Origin: UBA7067 sp051880615
Lineage (GTDB): Bacteria; Bacillota; Clostridia; Oscillospirales; Acutalibacteraceae
Assembly (NCBI GenBank): GCA_051880615.1
Contig: JBJEOH010000012.1
Location: 3,489-67,488, forward strand
Direction: 5' to 3'
Length of the DNA stretch: 64,000 bases
The notes under the pieces were generated by a model. It had not been told where the DNA came from and made no database searches. It worked only from the letters and a program-made list of their open reading frames with translations. Positions 24,791 through 32,498 of this stretch are shown one piece after another (position 1 is the stretch's first letter; every line of letters starts with the position of its first letter). The translations under genes were made by a program, and so were the position numbers.

Positions 24791-26116
24791 ATGGCAAAAC
24801 CCGTTATAGCCATTGTCGGCAGACCGAATGTGGGCAAGTCCACACTTTTCAACAAGCTGACAGGCAAGAGAATTTCAATAGTTGACGATACACCCGGCGT
24901 TACAAGAGACAGAATCTTCGGCGAGGTTGAATGGGCAGGCAGAAAGGCTACCCTTATCGACACAGGCGGTATTGAGCCGTACTCCGACGATATTATACTT
25001 TCGCAGATGCGCCGACAGGCTGAGCTTGCCATTGACTCGGCAGATGTTATCATACTTGTAACGGATTTGCGCTCGGGCGTTGTTGCAACCGATATGGATG
25101 TTGCCGCAATGCTGCAGAAAAGCGGCAGACCTATAGTGCTGTGCGTTAATAAGTGCGACAAAATCGGCGAGCCTGAGCCTGAATTTTACGAGTTTTACAA
25201 CCTCGGTCTTGGCGACCCTGTGCAGGTTTCGTCTGTGCACGGTCACGGAACGGGCGATTTGCTTGAAACAGCATTTTCGTATCTTCCCGAAAATCAGGAC
25301 GAGGATATTGACGGCGAGGTTATCAGTGTTGCCGTTATCGGCAAGCCGAATGTCGGCAAGTCCTCTCTTATCAATAAAATATCGGGCGAGGAGAGGTGCA
25401 TCGTTTCAAACATTGCGGGAACGACAAGAGATTCAATCGACACGCTTGTCGAAAACGAATACGGTCAGTTCAACTTTATCGACACCGCAGGACTGCGCCG
25501 CAAAAACAAGGTTGACGACAAAATCGAGCAGTACAGCGTTATCCGAGCAAAAATGGCTGTTGAAAGATGCGATGTCTGTGTTATAATGATAAATGCAGAA
25601 GACGGCTTTACCGAGCAGGACTCAAAGGTTGCCGGTCTTGCACACGAGGCAGGAAAGGCGTGCATTATAGCCGTCAACAAGTGGGACGCTATCGAGAAGA
25701 ACGACAAGACGATGAACGAGTACAAGAAAAAGCTCGATGTTGATTTTTCGTTTATGTCATACGCTCCGATGATTTTCATTTCGGCAAAAACAGGTCAGCG
25801 CCTTGACAGGCTGTTTGAGCTTATCAAGCAGGTCGCAAATTCTCACGCTATGAGAATACGAACAGGCAAGCTCAACGAGCTTTTGTCGCAGGCAACATTA
25901 AGGGTTCAGCCGCCGTCAGACAAGGGCAAGAGGCTTAAAATCTATTATATGACCCAAGCCTCAACAAAGCCGCCCACATTTGTTTTCTTTGTCAATAATC
26001 AGGAGCTTTTCCACTTCTCTTATCAGCGCTACCTTGAGAACAGAATCAGAGAAACCTTCGGTCTTGAGGGTACGCCGATAAGGTTTGTCATAAGAGAACG
26101 AGGAGAGAAAGAGTAA
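24791..26116 (+). CDS. der: Ribosome-assembly GTPase Der (EngA)
   Basis: A 441-residue GTPase with two tandem G domains and a C-terminal KH-like domain, needed for 50S subunit assembly. First G domain: GRPNVGKST (~10), DTPGVTRDR, DTGG, NKCD (~119). Second: GKPNVGKSS (~185), GTTRDSI, DTAGLRRK, NKWD (~298). Length is normal. SD AAAGGAAAGGG precedes ATG 24791. plsY follows after 12 bases, an arrangement seen in many Clostridia. Confidence 0.96.
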   Translation: MAKPVIAIVGRPNVGKSTLFNKLTGKRISIVDDTPGVTRDRIFGEVEWAGRKATLIDTGGIEPYSDDIILSQMRRQAELAIDSADVIILVTDLRSGVVATDMDVAAMLQKSGRPIVLCVNKCDKIGEPEPEFYEFYNLGLGDPVQVSSVHGHGTGDLLETAFSYLPENQDEDIDGEVISVAVIGKPNVGKSSLINKISGEERCIVSNIAGTTRDSIDTLVENEYGQFNFIDTAGLRRKNKVDDKIEQYSVIRAKMAVERCDVCVIMINAEDGFTEQDSKVAGLAHEAGKACIIAVNKWDAIEKNDKTMNEYKKKLDVDFSFMSYAPMIFISAKTGQRLDRLFELIKQVANSHAMRIRTGKLNELLSQATLRVQPPSDKGKRLKIYYMTQASTKPPTFVFFVNNQELFHFSYQRYLENRIRETFGLEGTPIRFVIRERGEKE

Positions 26117-26128
26117 AGGAGTTTTATA

Positions 26129-26860
26129 ATGCAGGAATATATGACCCTACTTTCAAACGGCTGGCTTCAGCTTGTGCTGACAATGGTTATTTCGTATCTG
26201 CTCGGCAGCGTCAGTTTTTCAATCATAATAACAAGAATTGTAAATAATAACGCCGACATCAGAACTATGGGCAGCGGAAATGCAGGTTTTACAAATGTTT
26301 TGCGCTCTGTCGGCAAAGGCCCTGCCGTATTCACGATAGTTTTTGACTTTTTAAAGGGCATAATCTCGGTTATTGTCGGCTGGCTGCTGTTTTCAACCAT
26401 TCAAACGATTGACGGCGGTGCGGTGCTGCAAAGCGAGATTATCTCATACGGCAAGTTTATCGCAGGTATGTGCTGTATGCTTGGGCATATTTATCCGATT
26501 TACTTCGGCTTCAGAGGCGGCAAGGGTGTTGTAACCGTTGCGGCTATGCTTGCAGTAGCCGACTGGCGAATTTTCCTTGCGGTCCTGCTTACATTCGGCA
26601 TAATCTTCCTTGTTACAAAGACAATTTCAAAGGCGTCAATTCTCGCGGCAATTCTGATGCCGATATACACCTTCTGCATTACATACTTCCTCGATTATCT
26701 TCCGAGCCTCGGCGGCTCAGACGGAAGCCACACTATTGTATATCCGATAGTTGCAACAGTTTGTATGGCTCTTGTCGGGCTTATTGTTGTGCTTAAGCAC
26801 AAGGAGAATATCAAGAGAATATTAAACGGCACTGAGAAGAAGATAACAGCGAAGAAGTAA
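26129..26860 (+). CDS. plsY: Glycerol-3-phosphate acyltransferase PlsY
   Basis: A 243-residue integral membrane enzyme that transfers acyl from acyl-phosphate to glycerol 3-phosphate, the first step of phospholipid synthesis. Conserved loops are visible: SYLLGSVSFSIIITRI, GSGNAGFTNVLRSVGK and GFRGGKGVVT. About five to six hydrophobic segments. It is longer than the usual ~200 residues because of an extra loop around YLDYLPSLGGSDGSHT and a longer second periplasmic loop. The SD AAAGGAG overlaps the der stop, so it is co-translated with der. gpsA, often next, is missing; a repeat copy follows instead. Confidence 0.93.
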   Translation: MQEYMTLLSNGWLQLVLTMVISYLLGSVSFSIIITRIVNNNADIRTMGSGNAGFTNVLRSVGKGPAVFTIVFDFLKGIISVIVGWLLFSTIQTIDGGAVLQSEIISYGKFIAGMCCMLGHIYPIYFGFRGGKGVVTVAAMLAVADWRIFLAVLLTFGIIFLVTKTISKASILAAILMPIYTFCITYFLDYLPSLGGSDGSHTIVYPIVATVCMALVGLIVVLKHKENIKRILNGTEKKITAKK

Positions 26861-26863
26861 AAA

Positions 26864-27118
26864 AAGAGTGGAGAGTGAAGAGTGAAGATATGGTTGTCGC
26901 CGCAAGCGGCGCATTTAAAGAGTTGAGATTTTGCAATGGGGTTGTAGGGAACACTCTTGAGTGTTCCGCCTCGAGCCGATGAGTGTTATACTCTATTCGA
27001 TGTTGTTTAAAATCGTAGTATCTGCATCTATCCCGGAACGGTCAAGACCGTTCCCTACGAACTAACAAACCCGTTACGAAATTCATCTCCACTCTCCACT
27101 CTCCACTCTTCACTCTAA
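26864..27118. repeat. Composite interspersed repeat, copy 7 (full length)
   Basis: GAGTGGAGAGTGAAGAGTG arm, GTTGTCGCCGCAAGCGGC, GTTGTAGGGAACACTCTTGAGTGTTCC near 26941-26967, CGGAACGGTCAAGACCGTTCC near 27033-27053, and a CTCCACTCTCC arm. It lies between plsY and luxS. Confidence 0.88.
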
Positions 27119-27144
27119 GATCACCGGCATGGAGGAATACGACT

Positions 27145-27633
27145 ATGCAGAAAATAGAAAGCTTCAAAATCAACCATATTCTCCTCGACAGAGGGCTTTA
27201 TGTGTCGCGAAAGGACTATGACAAAAACGGCGAGGTTATGGCGACAACCTTTGACATTCGCCTGAAAAAGCCGAACCGCGAGCCTGTCATAAATATTGCG
27301 GAAATGCATACTATGGAGCATCTCGGCGCAACATTTCTTCGCAACCACGATATTTATAAAAACGAAACAATCTACTTCGGCCCGATGGGTTGCCGAACTG
27401 GGTTTTATCTGATATTAAAGGGAGATTTGTCATCAAATGACGCACTGCCGATTGTCAGAGAGATGTTTAAATTTATGGCGGATTTTGAGGGTGATATACC
27501 CGGTGCAGACGCATATTCCTGCGGCAATTACCTTGACCAGAATCTGCCGATGGCAAAATACGAAGCGAATAAATTTCTTGAAGAAACGCTTGAAAATATT
27601 ACGGAAAGTCAGCTTAACTATCCGGAGGGCTAA
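27145..27633 (+). CDS. luxS: S-ribosylhomocysteine lyase
   Basis: A 162-residue LuxS that splits S-ribosylhomocysteine into homocysteine and DPD, the precursor of autoinducer-2. The metal site is complete: His55 and His59 in HTMEH and Cys126 in CGNY; the catalytic Cys83 lies in GPMGCRTGFY. SD GGAGGA precedes ATG 27145. No pfs (SAH nucleosidase) gene is adjacent. The serine hydrolase gene starts three bases after the stop, so both may share an mRNA. Confidence 0.96.
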   Translation: MQKIESFKINHILLDRGLYVSRKDYDKNGEVMATTFDIRLKKPNREPVINIAEMHTMEHLGATFLRNHDIYKNETIYFGPMGCRTGFYLILKGDLSSNDALPIVREMFKFMADFEGDIPGADAYSCGNYLDQNLPMAKYEANKFLEETLENITESQLNYPEG

Positions 27634-27636
27634 TAG

Positions 27637-28785
27637 ATGAAACATAACATCAGAAAATCGGCAATATCCGCACTGTCAATCCTTACCGCATCGCTTCTAT
27701 TGTTTTGCTCGTGCTCACAGCAAAGCACGGCTTCAGACGCGTCCGGTGCAGCCTCCGTTATCTCGGAAACTCAGCCGGCCACCGAGCCTCCCACCGACGA
27801 TGAATTAACGGCACAGCGCAGAGCAAGGCTTCAGACTGCGCTTGACGAGTATATGGAGCAGTATGATTTTTCAGGCTCGATACTCATTTCAGTTGACGGT
27901 GTTGACCTTGCCACATATTCGCACGGCTTTGCCGATAAGTCAAACGCCACGCCGAACACCTCTTACACAAAGATTGAGCTTGGCTCTATTACAAAGCAGT
28001 TCACCGCGGCGGCGATAATGCTTTTGCAGGAGCAGGGCAAGCTGTCGGTAAATGACACGGTTGATACATATATTCCCGAGTATGTCTGCGGCGGTGAAAT
28101 GACTATTGAGAACCTGCTGAATATGACCTCGGGCATACCCGATTTTCTGAATTCTATGATTTACCTGCAAAATATCGAAGAGATTGATATGATGGAGCCG
28201 TGCAGCTTTGAGGATGTTCTCGACTTTGCCAATTCTAACGGCATTGAGTTCACGCCCGGCTCATCGTTTAAATATTCAAACACCAACTATATGCTCTTAG
28301 GTGAGATTATCGCGCGACAAAGCGGCGTGACCTACGAGCAGTTTGTTGAGGATAATATTTTAAAGCCGCTCGGTATGACAAACACAACGATGAATATGAA
28401 CAATGCCGACGCGGTAGGTTACCTGATTGACGGCTCTGAGGGCGATAAGTCCGACACAACATATTTCGGCGCGGCCGGCGAGATTGCCTCCTGCACCGTT
28501 GATATGAGCAAGTGGCTCAATGGTTTTGTCAACGGCGAGGTTATAAGCCAAAGCTCGGTGAATCAGATGCTCTATGACGGCGGAATGGGCTACGGCTACG
28601 GCTGGTTTATTTCGCAAAACGGTTACTATTGGCATACAGGGCAGTCAATGGCTTGCTACACAATGGACCTGATAAGCCTTGATTACGGCATAAATGTAAT
28701 AGTGCTGTCAAATGTTGACGATGAAAGCGTCGAAACAATTTGCGCCGATTTGTATAATACAACGGTAGGCGCAATTTTCCAGTGA
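27637..28785 (+). CDS. Class C beta-lactamase-like serine hydrolase, lipoprotein
   Basis: A 382-residue exported protein. Residues 1-25 end in a lipobox (LLLFCSC), so it should be lipid-anchored. After a Ser/Thr-rich linker comes the serine hydrolase fold: SxxK in GSITKQF (~residue 118), YxN in YSNTNY (~209) and HTG in WHTGQSM (~331). These are class C beta-lactamase / DD-peptidase / esterase-family motifs. Resistance cannot be inferred; most such proteins act as peptidases or esterases. Starts three bases after luxS and ends seven before ispD, so it lies within a longer operon. Confidence 0.85.
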   Translation: MKHNIRKSAISALSILTASLLLFCSCSQQSTASDASGAASVISETQPATEPPTDDELTAQRRARLQTALDEYMEQYDFSGSILISVDGVDLATYSHGFADKSNATPNTSYTKIELGSITKQFTAAAIMLLQEQGKLSVNDTVDTYIPEYVCGGEMTIENLLNMTSGIPDFLNSMIYLQNIEEIDMMEPCSFEDVLDFANSNGIEFTPGSSFKYSNTNYMLLGEIIARQSGVTYEQFVEDNILKPLGMTNTTMNMNNADAVGYLIDGSEGDKSDTTYFGAAGEIASCTVDMSKWLNGFVNGEVISQSSVNQMLYDGGMGYGYGWFISQNGYYWHTGQSMACYTMDLISLDYGINVIVLSNVDDESVETICADLYNTTVGAIFQ

Positions 28786-28792
28786 GGTTAAA

Positions 28793-29485
28793 ATGAAGCT
28801 ATCGGTAATTATCCCTGCGGCGGGAAGCTCGAGCAGGATGAAAGCATCACAGAGCAAACAGCTTATGAAGCTTTGCGGCGTTGAGGTGCTGGCGCATACG
28901 GCACTCGCGTTTGAGCGATGTCCTATTGTAAGCGAAATCATAATTGTGTGCCGCGATGAAGAGCGTAGCGAGTTTGAAAGCTTGATGAGTAAGCACAAAA
29001 TAAGCAAGTTCAAGTGCTTTGCACCGGGCGGCAAAAGCCGACAGCAGTCGGTGTTCAACGCAATTCCGCTTGTGTCACAGCAGTGCGATTATATTGCAGT
29101 CCACGACGGTGCAAGACCGCTTGTGAGCGAAAAAATAATTGAGCAAACAGCCAAAGCCGCCGAGCAGTACGGCGCAGCGGCACCGGGTGTTCCCGTTAAG
29201 GACACGATAAAGATAATTGATGAAAGCGGAATTATAGCCGCAACGCCGAACCGCGAAAGCCTTACGGCGATACAAACGCCGCAGATTTTTGAAAAGCAAA
29301 GGTATCTGGCGGCGATGCAGAAAGCTCAGCAAGCAGGCAGGGAATATACCGACGACTGTGCGCTGCTTGAGCAAAGCGGCTGTCCCGTATTTGTGAGCGA
29401 GGGCAGCTACAGCAACATTAAAATCACAACGGCACAGGATATACCGCTTGCCGAAAAGCTGATGGAGGGTTTGCAATGCGAATAG
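28793..29485 (+). CDS. ispD: 2-C-methyl-D-erythritol 4-phosphate cytidylyltransferase
   Basis: A 230-residue MEP pathway enzyme that activates MEP with CTP. Motifs are the nucleotide-binding PAAGSSSRMKAS start, CRDEER, AVHDGARPLV and VKDTIK, with TDDCALLE near the end. SD GAGG overlaps the upstream stop. It overlaps the next gene, ispF, by 10 bases, giving tight coupling of the two isoprenoid steps. Confidence 0.95.
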   Translation: MKLSVIIPAAGSSSRMKASQSKQLMKLCGVEVLAHTALAFERCPIVSEIIIVCRDEERSEFESLMSKHKISKFKCFAPGGKSRQQSVFNAIPLVSQQCDYIAVHDGARPLVSEKIIEQTAKAAEQYGAAAPGVPVKDTIKIIDESGIIAATPNRESLTAIQTPQIFEKQRYLAAMQKAQQAGREYTDDCALLEQSGCPVFVSEGSYSNIKITTAQDIPLAEKLMEGLQCE

Positions 29486-29943
29486 GTCACGGCTATGATG
29501 TCCATCGCCTTGTTGAGGGCAGAAAGCTGATACTCGGCGGAGTTGAAATTCCGTTTGAGCTTGGCTTGCTCGGTCATTCCGACGCAGATGTTCTGCTCCA
29601 CGCAGTGAGCGACGCACTTCTCGGTGCGGCGGCACTGGGCGACATCGGAAAGCATTTCCCCGACACCGACCCGAAGTATGAGGGAGCCGACAGTATGAAG
29701 CTGCTTGAAAGAGTGGTTGAGCTGCTTGCGGAAAAGGGCTACAGGGTCAATAACATAGACTGCACCGTGATAGCGCAGAAGCCGAAGCTTGCACCGTTTA
29801 TCGAACAGATGAAAAGCAACATTGCGAGTGTGTGCAGGGTTTCGGGCGACCAAGTGAATGTCAAGGCGACAACCGAGGAAAAGCTCGGCTTTACGGGTGA
29901 GCTTAAGGGAATATCGGCTCACGCTATCTGCACTATTGAGTAA
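29476..29943 (+). CDS. ispF: 2-C-methyl-D-erythritol 2,4-cyclodiphosphate synthase
   Basis: A 155-residue IspF with the metal-binding GHGYDVHRL start, the LGHSDADVLLHAVSDALLGA helix, GDIGKHFPDTD, and the C-terminal KATTEEKLGFTG motif. It cyclises CDP-MEP-phosphate. SD GGAGGG lies within the ispD end. The operon appears to stop here, since an independent promoter for smpB lies 64 bases downstream. Confidence 0.96.
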   Translation: MRIGHGYDVHRLVEGRKLILGGVEIPFELGLLGHSDADVLLHAVSDALLGAAALGDIGKHFPDTDPKYEGADSMKLLERVVELLAEKGYRVNNIDCTVIAQKPKLAPFIEQMKSNIASVCRVSGDQVNVKATTEEKLGFTGELKGISAHAICTIE

Positions 29944-30006
29944 GCGACAGAAATTTACAGCGTTTTTTGTTTTAGCGTGATATAATAAAATCACACCAAT
30001 TTCCAT

Positions 30007-30035
30007 TTGACACACAATATAAATTGTGATAAAAT
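30007..30035 (+). promoter_or_regulatory. Sigma-A promoter for smpB
   Basis: TTGACA at 30007-30012, 17-base spacer, TAAAAT at 30030-30035; ATG follows at 30060. Confidence 0.75.
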
Positions 30036-30059
30036 TTTTTGACGGTCGGAGGCGATAAA

Positions 30060-30527
30060 ATGGCAAAGGAAAGCACAAAAACGATTGCTCAGAACAAAAA
30101 AGCATATCACGAATATTTTGTCATTGAAAGCCTCGAGGCTGGCATTGAGCTTTGCGGCACTGAGGTAAAATCCCTGCGTGCAGGCAGAGTAAACCTCAAG
30201 GACAGCTGGTGCAGCGTTGTTGACGGCGAAATCTTTGTCAACGCAATGCACATAAGCCCATATGAGCAGGGCAATATCTTTAACCGCGACCCTATGCGTG
30301 TTCGCCGATTGCTGCTGCATAAAAGAGAGATACTGCGGCTTTTCGGCTTGGTAAAGCAGGGCGGCTATACGCTTATTCCGCTTTCGCTTTATTTCAAGGG
30401 CTCTAAGGTCAAGCTTCAGCTCGGTCTTTGCAAGGGCAAAAAGCTCTATGACAAGCGAGCCGACATTGCTCAAAAGGACGCAAAGCGCACAATGGAGCGA
30501 GCGCTTAAGGAGCAGAACAGGGGATAG
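30060..30527 (+). CDS. smpB: SsrA-binding protein SmpB
   Basis: A 155-residue tmRNA partner for trans-translation. Family motifs are QNKKAYHEYFVIESLEAGIEL, GTEVKSLRAGRVNLKD, and the basic C-terminal KGKKLYDKRADIAQKDAKR that enters the decoding site. ATG 30060 is chosen, with GGAGGCG at 30049-30055; the in-frame start at 30039 would lie upstream of the SD. Its RNA partner ssrA begins ~310 bases downstream, separated by a repeat. Confidence 0.95.
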   Translation: MAKESTKTIAQNKKAYHEYFVIESLEAGIELCGTEVKSLRAGRVNLKDSWCSVVDGEIFVNAMHISPYEQGNIFNRDPMRVRRLLLHKREILRLFGLVKQGGYTLIPLSLYFKGSKVKLQLGLCKGKKLYDKRADIAQKDAKRTMERALKEQNRG

Positions 30528-30830
30528 AGTTGAGAGTGAAGAGTGGAGATAATTAGGAATGCGGAATTAGGAATGAGAAATTGTGGTGTTGACATTTTTG
30601 CTGTAACGCAAAACGAGGTCATAGACCGCCTTGCCTGTTCTGGTTCGAATTGCTGAACGGTTGATAGGCTTATTGCTCCACTTCAAGGGAGCTATCAGCT
30701 ACGCTGACTGAGGGTTGCTGTTCGCTCTGCTGTATGTTCGGTCTGTCAATTCTCTTAATTCAAGGAGCAGCGCAGCTGCGACAACCAAAATTATTCATTC
30801 TTCATTATTCATTCTTCATTGCCGCAGGCA
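30525..30830. repeat. Composite interspersed repeat, copy 8 (degenerate)
   Basis: GAGTTGAGAGTGAAGAGTGG arm, GCTCCACTTCAAGGGAGC with CAGCTACGCTGACTGAGGG (second repeat type), GAGCAGCGCAGCTGCGACAAC, and TTCATTCTTCATTATTCATT units instead of CACTCTTCACT. It separates smpB from ssrA and is the last copy I see before the mobile segments. Confidence 0.8.
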
Positions 30831-30839
30831 AATATATAT

Positions 30840-31188
30840 GGGGGTGTAAAGGTTTCGACGGGGATTGTAAGCCCTGGTAAGCGAGTAGCGGTGCGGAACC
30901 GCTTTAAAATCCGCAATTTAAAAAATAAACGACAACAATAAAGTTGCATTAGCTGCCTGATTTAGGCGGCCGTTCTGTCCGATTTTACTGCGCATCGGAT
31001 AAGAGCGTCGATTAGCAGTGAACGTGAACCGAAAAGAGCCTTGTATTCGGTCATGACTTAAAGGGCTACCTGATTTCAAAGCCTGTTGATGGGCGTTGAT
31101 TTCGGGGAAGCTAAAGCATCAACTACACTCGTAGAAAGCCTCGGTAAGCAATTTTCGGACAGGGGTTCAATTCCCCTCACCTCCACCA
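30840..31188 (+). ncRNA. ssrA: Transfer-messenger RNA (tmRNA)
   Basis: About 349 nt. The 5' end GGGGGTG pairs with CACCTCC at the 3' end, followed by encoded ACCA (31185-31188); GTTTCGACGGGG and the T-arm GGGGTTCAATTCCCC are intact. The tag frame is AAC GAC AAC AAT AAA GTT and on to the TGA at 30958, reading NDNNKVALAA; the ALAA end is the usual degradation signal. The codon just before (30925-30927) is ATA, not an Ala codon. It acts with SmpB to rescue stalled ribosomes. Confidence 0.93.
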
Positions 31189-31213
31189 AATAAGAACCGC
31201 AATTTTGATACAA
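31186..31213. repeat. 28-bp direct repeat at the tmRNA 3' end (candidate attL)
   Basis: Starts at the CCA end of tmRNA (CCAAATAAGAACC...) and runs 28 bases to ...TTTTGATACAA. An exact second copy lies at 41895-41922; 10.7 kb of accessory genes lie between. Flanking bases differ on both sides. Confidence 0.7.
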
Positions 31214-31241
31214 AGCGTATCTCAATTGCGGTTCATTTTTT
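31194..31241 (+). terminator. Terminator of tmRNA
   Basis: GAACCGCAATT (31194-31204) pairs with AATTGCGGTTC (31224-31234), then ATTTTTT. The 5' arm lies inside the 28-bp direct repeat. Confidence 0.85.
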
Positions 31242-31366
31242 ATGCCTTGAAAACGGCTTGTAATCAGTATTTACGGCACTTTTAACCTTTAGTAAAGTGT
31301 CAGAATCAGAGCGTAATTTTAAACTTTTTCATATATAAATTTGACTTCAATAAAGTGTAAAATAGC

Positions 31367-31558
31367 CTAGTGAAGGTCATTGAATTTAGAACTGTATTTT
31401 GAAGTTTTGCGAGTCTTTTTACCTTCAATAATATCTACATTTGACCTGCGATTGCGTTCCTCCTGAACAGCTTCAAACTTTTCTTTACTGATAATGGCAG
31501 GATGGCTGCCAACTGCATAATACTGCCTACGCTCTCCACGGTTTGTTTTACTTTTCAT
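31367..31558 (-). pseudogene. Fragment of a large serine recombinase
   Basis: A 63-residue open piece reading MKSKTNRGERRQYYAVGSHP and onward through IISKEKFEAVQEERNRR. It aligns with the middle of the three larger serine recombinases in this window (their GEVPQYYxExxHxAIIDPxExDxVQ segment). The catalytic N-terminus and the C-terminal coil are absent. The frame is open a few codons upstream of the ATG, but there is no recombinase start. A relic of an earlier recombinase gene at the left edge of the ssrA-linked segment. The stretch 31242-31366 holds nothing recognisable. Confidence 0.7.
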
Positions 31559-31607
31559 CTCAGGAAAAGAAGTATTATGATTATTGATTTTAACAGCGGT
31601 GCAATTC

Positions 31608-31636
31608 TTGCAAAATCGGAGATTTTATGCTATTAT
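31608..31636 (+). promoter_or_regulatory. Promoter with possible operator for the TetR gene
   Basis: TTGCAA at 31608-31613, 17-base spacer, TATTAT at 31631-31636. GCAATTCTTGC (31601-31611) is an inverted repeat over the -35 box and could be an autoregulatory operator. Confidence 0.45.
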
Positions 31637-31673
31637 TCAATATAATATAAACATTGTTTTTCGGGTGAGAAAT

Positions 31674-32234
31674 ATGCCTTCTTTTACAAAATACGCAATC
31701 AAGATTTCTTTTATGAAACTGCTGAATAAAAAGCCGTTGAGTAAAATTACGGTTAAAGATATCGTTGAGGACTGCGGAATCAACCGCAACTCTTTTTACT
31801 ATCACTTCAATGATATTCCGTCGCTTATTGAGGAAATTTTTACCGAGGAAACTGACAAGCTTATACAGTCGCAGACCGAATCCGGTACAATTTTTGACTG
31901 TCTGCTTTCGGCAATTGACTTTGCCCTGGAAAACAAGACGGCTATGATGCACATTTACAATTCGGCAAACAGGGAATTATTTGAGCAGTATCTGAACAGG
32001 GTATCTCAGCACGCTGTTGCAAGGTACATAGACGCCGTTTCGGGAAACTATAACATAAGTGATGACGATAAAGAAGCTATCGCAATGTATTACAAAAGTC
32101 TGCTGGTAGGTTTTGTGCTTGACTGGCTTTGTGGTGGAATGAAGTATGATTTAAGTATTAAACTGCGCAGAATTTGCGAGCTTTTTGACGGCTCAATGGA
32201 AAATGCGTTTATGAACAGCTCAAAAAATGAATAA
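31674..32234 (+). CDS. TetR/AcrR family transcriptional regulator
   Basis: A 186-residue regulator. The N-terminal helix-turn-helix is clear: FMKLLNKKPLSKITVKDIVEDCGINRNSFYYHFNDIPSLIEEIF, where 'FYYHF' is the family's recognition-helix end. The C-terminal ~120 residues form the ligand/dimer domain. ATG 31674 is used because an in-frame start at 31584 lies upstream of the candidate promoter. It is followed by an MMPL transporter and a YhgE-like gene, a set in which the TetR protein normally controls the transporter; control here is inference. Confidence 0.85.
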   Translation: MPSFTKYAIKISFMKLLNKKPLSKITVKDIVEDCGINRNSFYYHFNDIPSLIEEIFTEETDKLIQSQTESGTIFDCLLSAIDFALENKTAMMHIYNSANRELFEQYLNRVSQHAVARYIDAVSGNYNISDDDKEAIAMYYKSLLVGFVLDWLCGGMKYDLSIKLRRICELFDGSMENAFMNSSKNE

Positions 32235-32248
32235 TACATTTAATAAAC

Positions 32249-32284
32249 AGACATTCGGACATTTCAAGCTGAATGTCTGTTTTT
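32249..32284 (+). terminator. Terminator after the TetR gene
   Basis: AGACATTC (32249-32256) pairs with GAATGTCT (32271-32278), followed by GTTTTT. Confidence 0.75.
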
Positions 32285-32395
32285 GATGTCATAGGAAACT
32301 GCTCCGGAACAGTCGAGCCAAGAATGTTTGATAATATCAATCTGTCTGTCCGAATTGCGTGTCGAGGCGCTTGACTGTGTAGACAAAATTGCTTC

Positions 32396-32426
32396 CGTGC
32401 CTAAAAACAAGGCACGATTTTTTTTG
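32396..32426 (+). terminator. Second terminator or attenuator before the MMPL operon
   Basis: CGTGCC (32396-32401) pairs with GGCACG (32411-32416), followed by A and nine T. It insulates the transporter operon from upstream transcription or works as an attenuator. A weak promoter candidate (TTTTAT/TAAAAT, 17-base spacer) lies just downstream at 32433-32461. Confidence 0.65.
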
Positions 32427-32498
32427 TGTCTATTTTATTCTGCCTGTTTAATTATTAAAATATTAAGACAAGAAAATACAGGTAAGGAGTAATTGAAG

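Noticed and set aside
27637..28785. Antibiotic-resistance beta-lactamase
   Set aside because: SxxK, YxN and HTG motifs define the broad serine hydrolase family; nothing in the sequence points to resistance.
30640..30665. tRNA-like T-arm (GGTTCGAAT)
   Set aside because: It is part of the interspersed repeat (GGTTCGAGCCG in other copies); no cloverleaf can be formed.
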